Part shown: positions 8,557-18,418 of the stretch, piece after piece
Layout of the letters: each line of letters opens with the position of its first letter
Position numbering within the stretch: the stretch's first letter is position 1
Assembly (NCBI RefSeq): GCF_021049245.1
Contig: NZ_CP088020.1
Coordinates: forward strand, 2,858,001-2,922,000
Origin: Radiobacillus kanasensis
GTDB taxonomy: Bacteria; Bacillota; Bacilli; Bacillales; Amphibacillaceae
Direction: 5' to 3'
Length of the DNA: 64,000 nt
Notes under the pieces: generated by a model
What the model was told of the DNA's origin: nothing
Seen by the model: only the letters and a program-made list of their open reading frames with translations
Database searches by the model: none
Program-made: the position numbers and the translations under genes

Positions 8557-9147
8557 ATGAGAGCATTAAAGCCTATTTTAACCTTATTATTTCTTTCTAT
8601 CGTATTCATTTGGGTGCCTTTTCCACCCCAACCTCAACTTGTGCTAAACACATATCCCAATCTACCAGCCCCAATAGGGCAGGAGAAAGTACTCATCACA
8701 TCTGCTGGACAAGCCATCGAGGGTAAAATGATAGAAAAGATAGCAGAAGACATCCACCTTGAAAATGACTATCGTCCTAGGGCTCTTGCCTCTGACTTGT
8801 ACGACTATGAAACCATTATCATAGATATAGGCTACAGCAGTAATGCGCTACACATGAAAAACAAAGAATTAGCCGAGGAAAAAGCACGGATAGAGAATCT
8901 TCTAAAGGAAGCAAAAGCTACTAATAAACCCATTATTATGACCTATGTATCCAGTGACTATCGCACAGATCAGCAAACCGAAGAACTATTACAAGTAGCG
9001 ATTCCCTATGCCTCCTATTTTATTGGAGTAAGAGATCCATATCTTCCTCAGCATTTAATTACAGTTATAGAAGAAAAAGATATCCCAGTGACGTTTGTAA
9101 ATCAACTAGATGATTTAGCGACTCCCATTAATGCAGCATTTCGATAA
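8557..9147 (+). CDS. Exported protein of unknown function upstream of a two-component system
   Basis: A 196-residue protein with an N-terminal hydrophobic segment (residues 5-21) that should anchor or export it; there is no lipobox. The mature part begins with a small alpha/beta-looking domain (EKVLITSAGQAIEG, YRPRALASDLYDYETIIIDIGYSS) and alternates strands with an acidic helix rich in Glu and Lys. It resembles DUF6305-type extracytoplasmic proteins, although I cannot confirm the family. It is encoded 18 bases before a histidine kinase with a multi-pass sensor region, so an accessory sensing role is a reasonable inference. Confidence 0.75.
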   Translation: MRALKPILTLLFLSIVFIWVPFPPQPQLVLNTYPNLPAPIGQEKVLITSAGQAIEGKMIEKIAEDIHLENDYRPRALASDLYDYETIIIDIGYSSNALHMKNKELAEEKARIENLLKEAKATNKPIIMTYVSSDYRTDQQTEELLQVAIPYASYFIGVRDPYLPQHLITVIEEKDIPVTFVNQLDDLATPINAAFR

Positions 9148-9165
9148 CGTTAGGATGAGAAGCTT

Positions 9166-10545
9166 ATGCGCTCTACTCCGAGAAATTTACCAGGAATTGT
9201 AGGAATGATTGTGATCCTTTACGGATTGTTCTTCCCTTATTCATCAGGTGGATGGGGATTTCAAATACTGGAACGAATCAATAATAGCCTCATGAATATG
9301 GACAGTGGACGTTTACTATTATCCGCTTTCTCCTACGTATGTCGAAGCTCCATCACCTTTATATTCGTCTACATTGGTGCAATTCTAGCAGCGACTCAGA
9401 TGACGAGATTATGGAATAAATGTCGGTTTTCGTATGCCTTTATTTTTTTAACACTAGCACAGGTGATTAGTCTGAATATCCTATATAAGGAGCATTACGC
9501 TTATGTCCCACATTTCCTTGCTTTAGCCCTGCTTTTACTTTATCGAGTGTATATTCCAAGACAGAAATATTTTTACTTATCTTTTTCTGTGCTGACGACC
9601 TTTACGATTATTGCATTCCAATGCCTAAATCTTATAAATGGTCTGACAACATTTCACTTTGGTACGGATGATCTAGCGATTTCCTTGAAGCTAACGGATC
9701 GCTTTTTATCACAAAATGAGCTATTGACAACCCTTTTCCTGGCCTTATTCATGGTCATGGTAATTATCTCGATCATTTACACGATATTGATAAGTCTCTA
9801 CAATAAGCAGCTAACAACCTTCAAACAATATCAAAAACAAGAATTAGAATTAAAAAGGACGCGCTTCGCTCTTATTGAATCGAAAGTTTATCAAGAAATT
9901 CATTCGCTCGTTCATGATTTAAAAACACCTTTGGTTTCCGTCGAAGGGCTTCTTTCGCTTATCCAGATGAAATATCCATATGAAAAGGATCCGAAGCTTA
10001 AAGATTACTTAGACCGAGTCGACGGTTCTATTCAAAAAATGAGTGATATGATATCGGAGATTTTATATGAAGACATCAAACGAAATATTTCTGTAAGTGA
10101 ATTGATGAATTATGTCACGAGCCACCTTGCGCTTGATGAACAACTGATTGATATGAATATAGAATTGGAATCAGACTTACCTCCTATTCGAGTAAACAAA
10201 ATACGGTTTTCAAGAGCTATATCAAACCTACTTGAAAATTCAATCGTGTCCTTTCAAGGAAAAAAGGGGAAAATTCGAATAACAATCTCCTCTCATTTAA
10301 CCGGTGTTTTATTTGAAATATGGGATAACGGTTCCGGAATTAATCAACAGGATCTACAAACGATTTGGGAAGAAGGCTTTAGTACGAAAGATTCTACAGG
10401 ATTGGGATTGACATTCGTCAAGCGTGTCGTTGATCATCACGATGGAAGTATAGCCGTATCCAGCACCTTAGGTAGTCATACGAAAATAGATATATACATA
10501 CCATCACAAGGAGGGAATAGACATGATTCTAGTCGTGGAGGATAA
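9166..10545 (+). CDS. Multi-pass membrane sensor histidine kinase
   Basis: A 459-residue kinase starting at ATG 9166 behind AGGATGAGA. Residues about 1-215 hold six to seven TM segments with almost no extracytoplasmic domain, so the signal is probably sensed in the membrane or through the exported neighbour. The dimerisation H-box is at HDLKTPLVSVEG (phospho-His in HDLKTP, about residue 248). The N-box is ISNLLENSIVSF, G1 is WDNGSGI, and G2 is STGLGLTFVK. The final 23 bases overlap the response regulator gene, so the two are translationally coupled. Confidence 0.93.
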   Translation: MRSTPRNLPGIVGMIVILYGLFFPYSSGGWGFQILERINNSLMNMDSGRLLLSAFSYVCRSSITFIFVYIGAILAATQMTRLWNKCRFSYAFIFLTLAQVISLNILYKEHYAYVPHFLALALLLLYRVYIPRQKYFYLSFSVLTTFTIIAFQCLNLINGLTTFHFGTDDLAISLKLTDRFLSQNELLTTLFLALFMVMVIISIIYTILISLYNKQLTTFKQYQKQELELKRTRFALIESKVYQEIHSLVHDLKTPLVSVEGLLSLIQMKYPYEKDPKLKDYLDRVDGSIQKMSDMISEILYEDIKRNISVSELMNYVTSHLALDEQLIDMNIELESDLPPIRVNKIRFSRAISNLLENSIVSFQGKKGKIRITISSHLTGVLFEIWDNGSGINQQDLQTIWEEGFSTKDSTGLGLTFVKRVVDHHDGSIAVSSTLGSHTKIDIYIPSQGGNRHDSSRGG

Positions 10546-11125
10546 TGAAGATATCCGCTATACCATTAAGGAAATTTGTGACTTTGCAGACTGGGAGGTT
10601 GCAGAAGCTGCAACAGGTAAAAAAGGGGTTGAGCTATCGCGTCAATTAGCCCCAGAACTTATTTTAGTAGATTACCACATGCCGGAATGGGATGGCTTAA
10701 AAACAACAATGGAAATAAGAAAAATGAATCATTCTGTCCCCATCATCGTCCTAACTGTTGATGAACGACAAGAAATTGCCGATCGATTTCATCAAGCTGG
10801 AGCTACAGACTTTGCCCTTAAACCGATAAAAGCTCCTGACTTAATTTCTCGAATTCGCTTAAACTTGAAAGTAAGTAAACTGACACAAGAAGATAACGAA
10901 GTGTTTGTTGATAAAGGAATTAATACGTCCACGAGGCAGACTATTAAATCCTATCTACTGCAGCAAAACAAGCCACTTTCCATTACCGACATTGAACAAG
11001 CTTTGCCTATCTCCTACCAAACTGTGCACCGCTATTTGAACCACATGGCAGACAAAGGGGAAGTCGAAGTCATCTCGATGTACGGAACTAAGGGTCGTCC
11101 TAAAAACGCATATCGAATCATATAA
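10523..11125 (+). CDS. Response regulator with C-terminal winged-helix domain
   Basis: A 200-residue partner of the upstream kinase, with ATG at 10523 behind AAGGAGGG inside the kinase gene. The receiver domain (residues 1-120) shows the acidic pair EDNED, the phospho-acceptor Asp in LVDYHMPEWDG, the Thr in LTVDE and the Lys in ALKPIKA. Residues about 135-200 form a winged helix (TRQTIKSYLLQQNKPLSI, then YQTVHRYLNHMADKG and a basic GTKGRPKNAYRI), closest in style to CitB/DcuR-type regulators rather than OmpR or NarL. Target genes are unknown; the upstream exported-protein gene is a natural candidate. Confidence 0.92.
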   Translation: MILVVEDNEDIRYTIKEICDFADWEVAEAATGKKGVELSRQLAPELILVDYHMPEWDGLKTTMEIRKMNHSVPIIVLTVDERQEIADRFHQAGATDFALKPIKAPDLISRIRLNLKVSKLTQEDNEVFVDKGINTSTRQTIKSYLLQQNKPLSITDIEQALPISYQTVHRYLNHMADKGEVEVISMYGTKGRPKNAYRII

Positions 11126-11264
11126 GGGGTAGTTGTAACTAGATAGTCTTAAAAATCGTTCTTAAGAAAATTAAAGGGTTAAATGCCTATAATTATGGGA
11201 ACGATTATTATGTAGTGAGGTCACCAAAAATGGAAATAATTACTTACATAGATAATCACTTTTG

Positions 11265-11281
11265 TTTGACCTTTATTGACC
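11265..11281. promoter_or_regulatory. CtsR-like operator upstream of clpP
   Basis: On the minus strand the site reads GGTCAAT-AAA-GGTCAAA, a tandem heptad match to the CtsR consensus (A/GGTCAAA-NAN-A/GGTCAAA) with one mismatch. It overlaps a sigma-A-like promoter, TTGACC (11266-11271) and TAAGAT (11289-11294) with a 17-base spacer. This is the arrangement known for class III heat-shock control of clpP in Bacillus. Confidence 0.8.
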
Positions 11282-11294
11282 TTTCATATAAGAT
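11266..11294 (+). promoter_or_regulatory. Sigma-A promoter of clpP
   Basis: The elements are TTGACC (11266-11271), a 17-base spacer and TAAGAT (11289-11294), about 55 bases before the clpP start. The -35 element lies inside the CtsR-like operator, so bound repressor would block RNA polymerase. Confidence 0.65.
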
Positions 11295-11348
11295 GAAATT
11301 AGGTAATGAATCAATCATGTTTAGATAGAAAAAGGAGGAACCGTTCCA

Positions 11349-11936
11349 ATGAATTTAATTCCAACAGTCATTGAACAAACCAATCGCGGTGAACGTGCGT
11401 ATGACATTTATTCTCGTCTACTGAAAGACCGCATTATTATGCTAGGTAGTGGGATTGATGATAATGTGTCAAACAGCATCGTCGCTCAATTACTTTTCTT
11501 AGCAGCCGAAGATCCGGACAAAGATATTTCCTTATACATTAACTCTCCAGGTGGTTCCATTACAGCTGGTATGGCAATCTATGATACAATGCAGTTCATC
11601 AAGCCTGATGTTTCTACAATTTGTATCGGGATGGCTGCATCCATGGGTGCTTTCTTACTAGCAGCTGGGGAAAAAGGAAAACGCTATGCCTTACCTAACA
11701 GTGAAGTAATGATTCACCAACCACTGGGTGGTACACAAGGGCAAGCATCGGATATTGAAATCCACGCACGCCGCATTATTGAAATGCGTGAAAAATTGAA
11801 CACTATCCTGTCTGAGCGCACAGGTCAACCATTAGAAATTATTCAACGTGATACAGATCGTGATAATTTCATGGAAGCAAACAAAGCGCTTGAATATGGC
11901 TTAATTGACAAGGTAATGGAGAAAAAGCCAGACTAA
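11349..11936 (+). CDS. clpP: ATP-dependent Clp protease proteolytic subunit
   Basis: A 195-residue serine peptidase that forms the 14-mer chamber used with ClpC, ClpE and ClpX for regulated and quality-control proteolysis in the cytoplasm. The catalytic triad is visible: Ser in GMAASMGAF (about 98), His in MIHQPLGG (about 123) and Asp in TDRDNFM (about 172). The length is that of the family. The start ATG at 11349 follows AAAAAGGAGGAA. It stands alone with a CtsR-like operator upstream and a strong terminator 10 bases after its stop codon. Next to the yvcIJK-whiA-crh operon it keeps the B. subtilis order. Confidence 0.99.
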   Translation: MNLIPTVIEQTNRGERAYDIYSRLLKDRIIMLGSGIDDNVSNSIVAQLLFLAAEDPDKDISLYINSPGGSITAGMAIYDTMQFIKPDVSTICIGMAASMGAFLLAAGEKGKRYALPNSEVMIHQPLGGTQGQASDIEIHARRIIEMREKLNTILSERTGQPLEIIQRDTDRDNFMEANKALEYGLIDKVMEKKPD

Positions 11937-11945
11937 TGACTAGAA

Positions 11946-11975
11946 AGAGGTGTCCGACATAGGACACCTCTTTTT
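11946..11975. terminator. Bidirectional terminator between clpP and crh
   Basis: AGAGGTGTCC (11946-11955) pairs perfectly with GGACACCTCT (11962-11971) and is followed by T residues on the plus strand. It serves clpP and probably also the convergent crh transcript. Confidence 0.9.
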
Positions 11976-11980
11976 CATGT

Positions 11981-12238
11981 CTATTCTCTTTTTCCTTCAA
12001 CAAAGGAAACGAGTTCCTCCATCGCTTCCGTTTCATCTGGACCTTCGATGATAAATGTTATTTCCTCCCCATATGCTATCGCCAAACTCATAAGACCCAT
12101 AATACTTTTGACATTGACCTGTTTTTCATCCTTTTCGATGAAAATATCCGATGAAAAACGATTGGCCAGTTGAACAAACTGTGCCGCTGGACGTGCTTGC
12201 AATCCGGGTTCAATCGATACTTGAACCGTTTTTTCCAT
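11981..12238 (-). CDS. crh: Catabolite-repression HPr-like protein Crh
   Basis: An 85-residue HPr fold. The position of the phosphocarrier His15 is occupied by Gln in the motif GLQARPA, while the regulatory serine is kept in VKSIMGLMSL (Ser46 region). This combination defines Crh. It cannot take part in PTS phosphotransfer, but it is phosphorylated by HPrK (encoded at 22334-23269) and acts as a CcpA co-effector. The ribosome site GAGGAGGGGAAAAGG is strong. It is the last gene of the rapZ-yvcK-whiA run. Confidence 0.96.
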   Translation of the reverse strand: MEKTVQVSIEPGLQARPAAQFVQLANRFSSDIFIEKDEKQVNVKSIMGLMSLAIAYGEEITFIIEGPDETEAMEELVSFVEGKRE

Positions 12239-12288
12239 CCTTTTCCCCTCCTCTTCAAGAAAGCGCTATCATTTTTAGTTAGATAAAA

Positions 12289-12334
12289 ATACTCTCTTTC
12301 AAGACATTTTCTAACTATCCTTAAAAGAGAGTAT
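12289..12334 (-). terminator. Terminator-like hairpin between whiA and crh
   Basis: ATACTCTCTTT (12289-12299) pairs with AAAGAGAGTAT (12324-12334), and on the minus strand T residues follow. It may reduce read-through from whiA into crh. Confidence 0.55.
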
Positions 12335-12383
12335 ATGCGATTATAGGAGCTACGTATATCTAAAAATGTAAAAATCATATAAA

Positions 12384-13331
12384 TTATTTTGTAATCGGTT
12401 CGCCTCTTCGCAATTTATCCGCAAATTCATCAATTTTTCGAAGTCGATGATTAATACCAGATTTACTAATCTTGCCTGTTGAAACAAGCTCACCTAGTTC
12501 CTTTAGACTTACATCTTGGTGTTCTACTCTTAATCTTGCAATTTCTTTTAATTTATCCGGTAATGCATCTAGTCCGACCGTTCTATCAATAAATCGAATA
12601 TTTTCCACTTGACGAAAGGCTGCTCCAATCGTTTTGTTTAGATTAGCGGTTTCACAATTAACCAGTCGATTGACGGAGTTACGCATATCACGAACAATCC
12701 GTACATCCTCAAACTTGAGAAGGGCTTGGTGTGCACCGATATTACTAAGAAAATCAGTAATCTTTTCGGCTTCTTTAATATACGTAATGTAGCCTTTTTT
12801 TCTTTCTAGCTTACGGGCATGTAGCTGGAATGTATTTAGCAAATCACATAAAGCATCATTGTGCTCCTTATACGCATTAGAAATTTCTAAGTGGTACGAA
12901 GAGGTTTCCGGATTATTTACAGAACCCCCTGCTAGGAAAGCACCTCGTAAATATGCCCTGCTACAGCATGTTTTCTCGGTAAATGCACTAGATATCGTGC
13001 GAACCAATGTAAAAGGCTCCTGTAAAATATCTAAATCAGATAAGAAGGCCTTTACTCCCTCTTTCATTCGGACAATATACACGTTATTTTTTTTCAATTT
13101 CATCTTTTTTCGAACTAACAATTCAACCGGCAGAGAATACGCTGCTTTTATTAACGTATAAATCCTACGTGCGATTGCTGCATTTTCAGTTTGAACGTCT
13201 AACAAATAATCCTGCTTGGCCAGTGAGATAGCACCATTCATCCGGACAAGAGCTGCTAACTCTGCTTTGGCACAGCAATCCTTATTCGGAACGTTCGTTA
13301 GTTCTTTTTTTATATCGGAAGCAAACGACAT
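12384..13331 (-). CDS. whiA: Sporulation/cell-division regulator WhiA
   Basis: A 315-residue protein with the N-terminal LAGLIDADG-like WhiA fold (about 20-215, including [16 protein letters not shown]) and a C-terminal helix-turn-helix (about 230-305: [18 protein letters not shown] and [12 protein letters not shown]). In B. subtilis (YvcL) it binds DNA and affects division and chromosome segregation; homing-endonuclease activity is lost in this family. The ATG at 13331 follows GGGGTGAGAAG. It lies 36 bases downstream of yvcK in the conserved operon. Confidence 0.97.
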   Translation of the reverse strand: MSFASDIKKELTNVPNKDCCAKAELAALVRMNGAISLAKQDYLLDVQTENAAIARRIYTLIKAAYSLPVELLVRKKMKLKKNNVYIVRMKEGVKAFLSDLDILQEPFTLVRTISSAFTEKTCCSRAYLRGAFLAGGSVNNPETSSYHLEISNAYKEHNDALCDLLNTFQLHARKLERKKGYITYIKEAEKITDFLSNIGAHQALLKFEDVRIVRDMRNSVNRLVNCETANLNKTIGAAFRQVENIRFIDRTVGLDALPDKLKEIARLRVEHQDVSLKELGELVSTGKISKSGINHRLRKIDEFADKLRRGEPITK

Positions 13332-13367
13332 CTTCTCACCCCCTGGAAAGATTTTATCCCTCTAAAT

Positions 13368-14324
13368 CTATTTGTTTTCTAAAAGGGAGTATAAAAGGTT
13401 TGCTACTTTATTTGTATCGTGGCGAAGCATCCTTTTCGTATGATCGATAATATCTGCTTCAATCACATCAATATCCATTTCACGAAGTCGTTCTAAATCA
13501 TAAATGACGGGTTCGGCATTTTCTTCGGCGTAAACCGCTCGAACGTCGCCTTCGATTTTTTCATTGTTTACAATAACAGAGTGGATACAACCAGCACCAA
13601 CATGATCATGGATCGCTTTGACATGATCCGCGGCAGTATAACCGGTCGTCTCCCCTTCCTGTGTCATTACGTTACAGACGTAGACCACTTTTCCTTTCGC
13701 CTGACGCAAAGCATCACCAATTTGTGGAACGATTAGATTAGGCAATGTACTCGTAAATAAACTACCTGGCGCAATGACGACTAAGTCGGCATTACTTACA
13801 GCGGATACTGCTTCAGGAAGTGGCATCACAGGCTCTGGACTTAAAAAAACACGTTTTATTTTTTTATTCGCTAAAGGGATATTAGACTCTCCGTAAATGA
13901 TTTGACCATCTTCCATTTCCGCATGCAAATACATATTTTGATTCGCAATTGGGTAGATCTTCCCTTTTACATTTAATACCCTGGATATTTCTTTGATACC
14001 GTTATAAAAATCCCCGGTCACGGAGGTCATGGCAGCTAACAGCAAATTCCCCATGGAATGCCCAGAAAGTCCATTTCCATTTTTAAAACGGTGCTGGAAC
14101 AAATCTAATAGCATCGGCTCGACATCAGACAATGCAGCAATCACATTTCGAATATCACCTGGTGCTGGGATTGCCATTTCTGTACGAAGTCTACCAGAGC
14201 TGCCTCCATCATCTGCCACAGTTACGATTGCCGACAAATCGATAGGGTAGTCCTTCAACCCTCGCAGCAGAACGGGCATGCCTGTACCTCCGCCAACGAC
14301 CACTACGCTTGGTTGTTTTGTCAT
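13368..14324 (-). CDS. mgfK: Gluconeogenesis factor YvcK/MgfK (CofD-like)
   Basis: A 318-residue CofD-like protein. The N-terminal VVVVGGGTGMPVLLRGLK and the loop TVADDGGSSGRLR are the nucleotide-binding signature of the YvcK family. In B. subtilis the protein binds UDP-sugars, is needed for growth on gluconeogenic carbon sources and influences PBP1 localisation and cell shape. The gene starts three bases after rapZ and precedes whiA, as in the B. subtilis operon. It is also known as yvcK. Confidence 0.96.
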   Translation of the reverse strand: MTKQPSVVVVGGGTGMPVLLRGLKDYPIDLSAIVTVADDGGSSGRLRTEMAIPAPGDIRNVIAALSDVEPMLLDLFQHRFKNGNGLSGHSMGNLLLAAMTSVTGDFYNGIKEISRVLNVKGKIYPIANQNMYLHAEMEDGQIIYGESNIPLANKKIKRVFLSPEPVMPLPEAVSAVSNADLVVIAPGSLFTSTLPNLIVPQIGDALRQAKGKVVYVCNVMTQEGETTGYTAADHVKAIHDHVGAGCIHSVIVNNEKIEGDVRAVYAEENAEPVIYDLERLREMDIDVIEADIIDHTKRMLRHDTNKVANLLYSLLENK

Positions 14325-14327
14325 ACA

Positions 14328-15212
14328 TTAATGTCCCTTTCTCTTCTCTATGTCCCGATGACTGACATGAGTGACATAGTTTGTGGAAAATTGTTTTGCT
14401 AAGTATTCGGCAATCGCAACAGAGCGGTGCTGTCCACCTGTACATCCGATTGCAATGACAAGCTGACTTTTCCCTTCCCTCTTATATTGCGGCAGCATAA
14501 ACTGTAATAGGTCGGTCACTTTTTCTAAAAACTTTTGTGTGTCTGACCATTTGAACACATACGAGGAAACCTCCGAGTTTAAACCAGTTAATGGTCTCAT
14601 ATGCTCCACATAGTGCGGGTTAGGAAGAAATCGTACGTCGAACACAAGATCTGCATCGATCGGCAATCCGTATTTAAAACCAAAGGAGACCGTATGAACA
14701 GAAAAGATTTCCTGTTCATCTTCCGAGTAAAGCTCTACAATTCGATCACGCAATTCTCTTGGCTTTAAGTTCGTTGTATCTATAATCCGTTGCGCTCGGC
14801 CGCGAAGCTCATCTAAAATACGACGCTCCTGTTTAATCCCTTCTAGCGGAAGGCCATCTGGAGCTAAAGGATGCGATCTTCTCGTTTCTTTATAGCGCGA
14901 AACGAGCTTTTGATCCTTTGCATCTAAAAAAACGATATGCTCTTCCAACCAGTCTTCTTTTCCTAAGGTATCTAGTGCTTCGAATAGCGAATCAAAAAAC
15001 TCTCGACCTCTTAGATCCATAACGAGTGCTACCTTTTGAATGCCGTTCGTTGCGTCCTTCATCAAATCTAAAAACTTCGGTAATAAAGCTGGAGGTAGAT
15101 TGTCCACACAATAAAACCCTAAATCTTCAAAGCTTTGTACCGCGACCGTTTTCCCTGCTCCGGACATACCGGTAATAATAACTAGCTTGATTTCTTGGTT
15201 TTGGTCAGCCAA
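14328..15212 (-). CDS. rapZ: RNase adapter/nucleotide-binding protein RapZ (YvcJ)
   Basis: A 294-residue P-loop protein, starting at TTG 15212 behind AGGGGAG. Walker A is GMSGAGKT at about 15-22, and the family marker near the end is [17 protein letters not shown]. In E. coli RapZ targets GlmZ sRNA to RNase E; the B. subtilis homologue YvcJ hydrolyses GTP and affects competence, and the RNA role is not shown there. It is the second gene of the operon, downstream of the nudix hydrolase. Confidence 0.96.
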   Translation of the reverse strand: MADQNQEIKLVIITGMSGAGKTVAVQSFEDLGFYCVDNLPPALLPKFLDLMKDATNGIQKVALVMDLRGREFFDSLFEALDTLGKEDWLEEHIVFLDAKDQKLVSRYKETRRSHPLAPDGLPLEGIKQERRILDELRGRAQRIIDTTNLKPRELRDRIVELYSEDEQEIFSVHTVSFGFKYGLPIDADLVFDVRFLPNPHYVEHMRPLTGLNSEVSSYVFKWSDTQKFLEKVTDLLQFMLPQYKREGKSQLVIAIGCTGGQHRSVAIAEYLAKQFSTNYVTHVSHRDIEKRKGH

Positions 15213-15230
15213 TTTAAATCTCCCCTTACT

Positions 15231-15695
15231 TTATGGAATAGATGGGTCTAATCTATAGGATAAAAGTGAATAGTCTGGTGTATAATAAAACGTTCCATAC
15301 ATGATTCCATCTCGATGGATTGCATGCTCTAGAATGAGACGATCCCCATCTGCCATTGGCTTGTCTAATACTTCGCTAATCGGGATCCACTCGAGTTCCC
15401 CTTCTTCAGAATGACTCACGAGATCCTTCGTATAGTCATGTGCGGAAAAGGCAAACATCATCCATTCCATTTCTACCTGTTCTCCATCAAGGATGATATA
15501 GGTGTACACACCTGTCAGTTCAGGATCTGCCAATTCCAGACCTGTTTCTTCTCGAAACTCACGAGTCACTGCTTCCTTTACGGATTCACCGAGTTCCATT
15601 TTCCCACCAGGCATTGCATACCAACCACGTCGCGGTTTTTTTATCATTAATATATGGTCATCTTTAAGTAAAATTCCGTTTGCTGTTCTTCGCAA
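15231..15695 (-). CDS. Nudix hydrolase (YvcI-type)
   Basis: A 154-residue nudix enzyme. The full nudix box GX5EX7REUXEEXGU is present (from GKMELGE to REFREETGL, about residues 32-54). The start is TTG at 15695 with AGAAGTGAT upstream. Nudix proteins hydrolyse nucleoside diphosphate derivatives; the substrate here is unknown, although the position in front of rapZ-yvcK matches B. subtilis YvcI, which can act on RNA 5' ends weakly. A short dispersed repeat lies immediately upstream. Confidence 0.93.
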   Translation of the reverse strand: MRRTANGILLKDDHILMIKKPRRGWYAMPGGKMELGESVKEAVTREFREETGLELADPELTGVYTYIILDGEQVEMEWMMFAFSAHDYTKDLVSHSEEGELEWIPISEVLDKPMADGDRLILEHAIHRDGIMYGTFYYTPDYSLLSYRLDPSIP

Positions 15696-15718
15696 AAAAT
15701 CACTTCTTTCAGCTACTA

Positions 15719-15766
15719 GTGCGTGTTCAAAAGGAAAATAAAAACCTGGACGTTTTGAACATTCTC
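15719..15766. repeat. Mini-copy of the GTTCAAAA-bounded repeat
   Basis: It starts GTGCGTGTTCAAAA, identical to the left end of the element at 4426, and ends GTTTTGAACATTCTCT, matching that element's right end in inverted orientation, with only about 20 bases between. It looks like an internal deletion copy, and it sits 24 bases upstream of the nudix start. Confidence 0.55.
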
Positions 15767-15896
15767 TACAAAGCTACTTCTATTATACAATGAATATTTC
15801 GCTACCTACAATATTATGAACCAATTGGAAATGTTGCATGTCGGAAGCACTCCTTCGGGCCCAACCGATATGGATATTATTTCCATGGTTTTAAGG

Positions 15897-15931
15897 CAAA
15901 AAAAGACACAAGTGACAAGAAATCACTTGTG
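15897..15931 (-). terminator. Terminator of the trxB transcript
   Basis: CACAAGTGA (15907-15915) pairs with TCACTTGTG (15923-15931). On the minus strand it is followed by TCTTTTTTT. It lies 245 bases past the trxB stop, so the mRNA has a long 3' region. Confidence 0.8.
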
Positions 15932-16079
15932 CAAAGATAATTTATCTTTAAAAGGGGGTCAATTAGTTAAGTTCATTGTAACCCATAATTGTTTCGTGCA
16001 TGTTACAGCAGAGTTAAAAAGCATTTACGTTCGTTTTTTTTATGGCTCTTTAGCTTTCTTTGTTACTTTCTGGCGTCGC

Positions 16080-16127
16080 AGTTGACATACACTATACTTT
16101 CTACCGGTGTCTCCGTGTATGTCAACT
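16080..16127. repeat. 13-bp perfect inverted repeat downstream of trxB
   Basis: AGTTGACATACAC (16080-16092) and GTGTATGTCAACT (16115-16127) are perfect inverted copies separated by 22 bases. No T-run follows in either direction within a few bases, so it is not an obvious terminator. It may be a protein-binding site or an RNA fold in the trxB 3' region. Confidence 0.6.
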
Positions 16128-16175
16128 ACTAAACACGAAAATTTCAATGCTTAAAGTAACTTGGAATACTGCCTA

Positions 16176-17129
<954 letters not shown>

Positions 17130-17205
17130 TCATCAGCCCCTTTACTAATTTCACCCATATTATGCTACGAATAAGTCTTTTGGTCTACTATTATGCTCAT
17201 TACTA

Positions 17206-18222
17206 TTATTCAGCTTCCCACGGCTTTTTGTTTTTATCCAAAAAATTGAATCGCTTGCAAGCTTCTGCCCAAAGCGTATTTGCCCTTGCCACTTCGCCAC
17301 AATGGTAGGCCGCAACACTATACCATTTATAATACGATACATGACCTTGCAACTGTGATTTAGATAAGGTTCTAAAGCGATTGTATGCATCTTGGTACTG
17401 TTCCGTACGGGCTAATGTGTAGGCAATCCGTAATTTTTGTTGTTCGTGGATTGGAAACACATTTAAAATCGCCTCTATATGCTGTTGGGCCATTTCCTTT
17501 TGATCACTTTCATAATAGAACATCGCTAAATTAGTATGACAATATAAAGACTGTGGATTTTCTGTTAGCCAAGCATTTTCGAGACGAAACGCTTCCCCTG
17601 GATCCCCCTCAAAAAACTTTGCAAAGCTATATTCGTGCTTTGCGGATACGTGTGTCGGGAATAAAGCCATTAGCTCTTCTAAGAGTGGGATGGCAATGTC
17701 CCATTCTTCTCTTTCCAAATGATAAAAGGCCGTCTCTTGATAGATTAAGAGTTCATCTTCTTCCTCATAGGCCCATTCATCGTCCTCTTCATCTTCCTCA
17801 TCCAAGTCCATGAGATCTAATAGCGTTTCCGCTTCTTCTTTAAAATCACCATCTACGTTTTTTTCCAAGTAGGTTTCCGCAAACCGTTTCGCGTCTTGGA
17901 ACAAACCTAAATGGGCATAGTTATTTGCCATTAAATAATAACAATCTATATAATGATCCCCATGCTCGGAGACGACTTCCGTTAAAATTTGATTTGCCTT
18001 ATGAAAATGTCCAATTTCTGTGTACACGATGGATAACTGGCACTGGTATAAAGCTTCACTCGGCGTTTGATCAATGGCTTTTTTCAACCATTTTATTGCC
18101 ATGTCAAATTTCCTTTTCTGAAAGGCCTCTACTCCTTTCGTAAAGTAGAAATCGCCTTCTGGAATGAAAGGGATGACCTTATCTCTGTGCATGTTTTCTG
18201 TAATTACCGTTGAAGTATTCAC
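17206..18222 (-). CDS. TPR-repeat protein (YvcD-like position)
   Basis: A 338-residue soluble protein starting at GTG 18222 with GAAGGAGGGGAG upstream. It is built from tandem 34-residue helical units with TPR-like spacing (for example AIKWLKKAIDQTPSEALYQ, ANQILTEVVSEHGDHY, AQQHIEAILNVFP), interrupted by a very acidic loop of Asp and Glu at about residues 135-155. TPR proteins mediate protein contacts; the partner is unknown. B. subtilis YvcD occupies the same place upstream of trxB but is longer. Confidence 0.88.
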   Translation of the reverse strand: MNTSTVITENMHRDKVIPFIPEGDFYFTKGVEAFQKRKFDMAIKWLKKAIDQTPSEALYQCQLSIVYTEIGHFHKANQILTEVVSEHGDHYIDCYYLMANNYAHLGLFQDAKRFAETYLEKNVDGDFKEEAETLLDLMDLDEEDEEDDEWAYEEEDELLIYQETAFYHLEREEWDIAIPLLEELMALFPTHVSAKHEYSFAKFFEGDPGEAFRLENAWLTENPQSLYCHTNLAMFYYESDQKEMAQQHIEAILNVFPIHEQQKLRIAYTLARTEQYQDAYNRFRTLSKSQLQGHVSYYKWYSVAAYHCGEVARANTLWAEACKRFNFLDKNKKPWEAE

Positions 18223-18418
18223 GGTCTCCCCTCCTTCTTACTTTACCTACTATTGGTACGTATCGTTTGAAGTATATCACATTTATTTTTTTAATTATAT
18301 AGTCAGACATTCAATATAACGTATATTTAACCGAAAGCCCAGTGAAGCCATTTTGTTTGCCTTTCCTATGAATGCTACTCCATACTTATAGTACATAACA
18401 TCCAAAGGGGGAGTTTCT

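Larger units (their letters stand above)
15767..16175. other. Intergenic region downstream of trxB
   Basis: The region has no gene with a ribosome site. It contains the trxB terminator (15897-15931), a second unexplained 13-bp inverted repeat (16080-16127) and otherwise AT-rich sequence. The plus-strand frame at 15816 runs through the terminator and is rejected. Confidence 0.6.

Noticed and set aside
15816..16085. 89-codon plus-strand frame downstream of trxB
   Set aside because: No ribosome site, and it passes through the trxB terminator hairpin.
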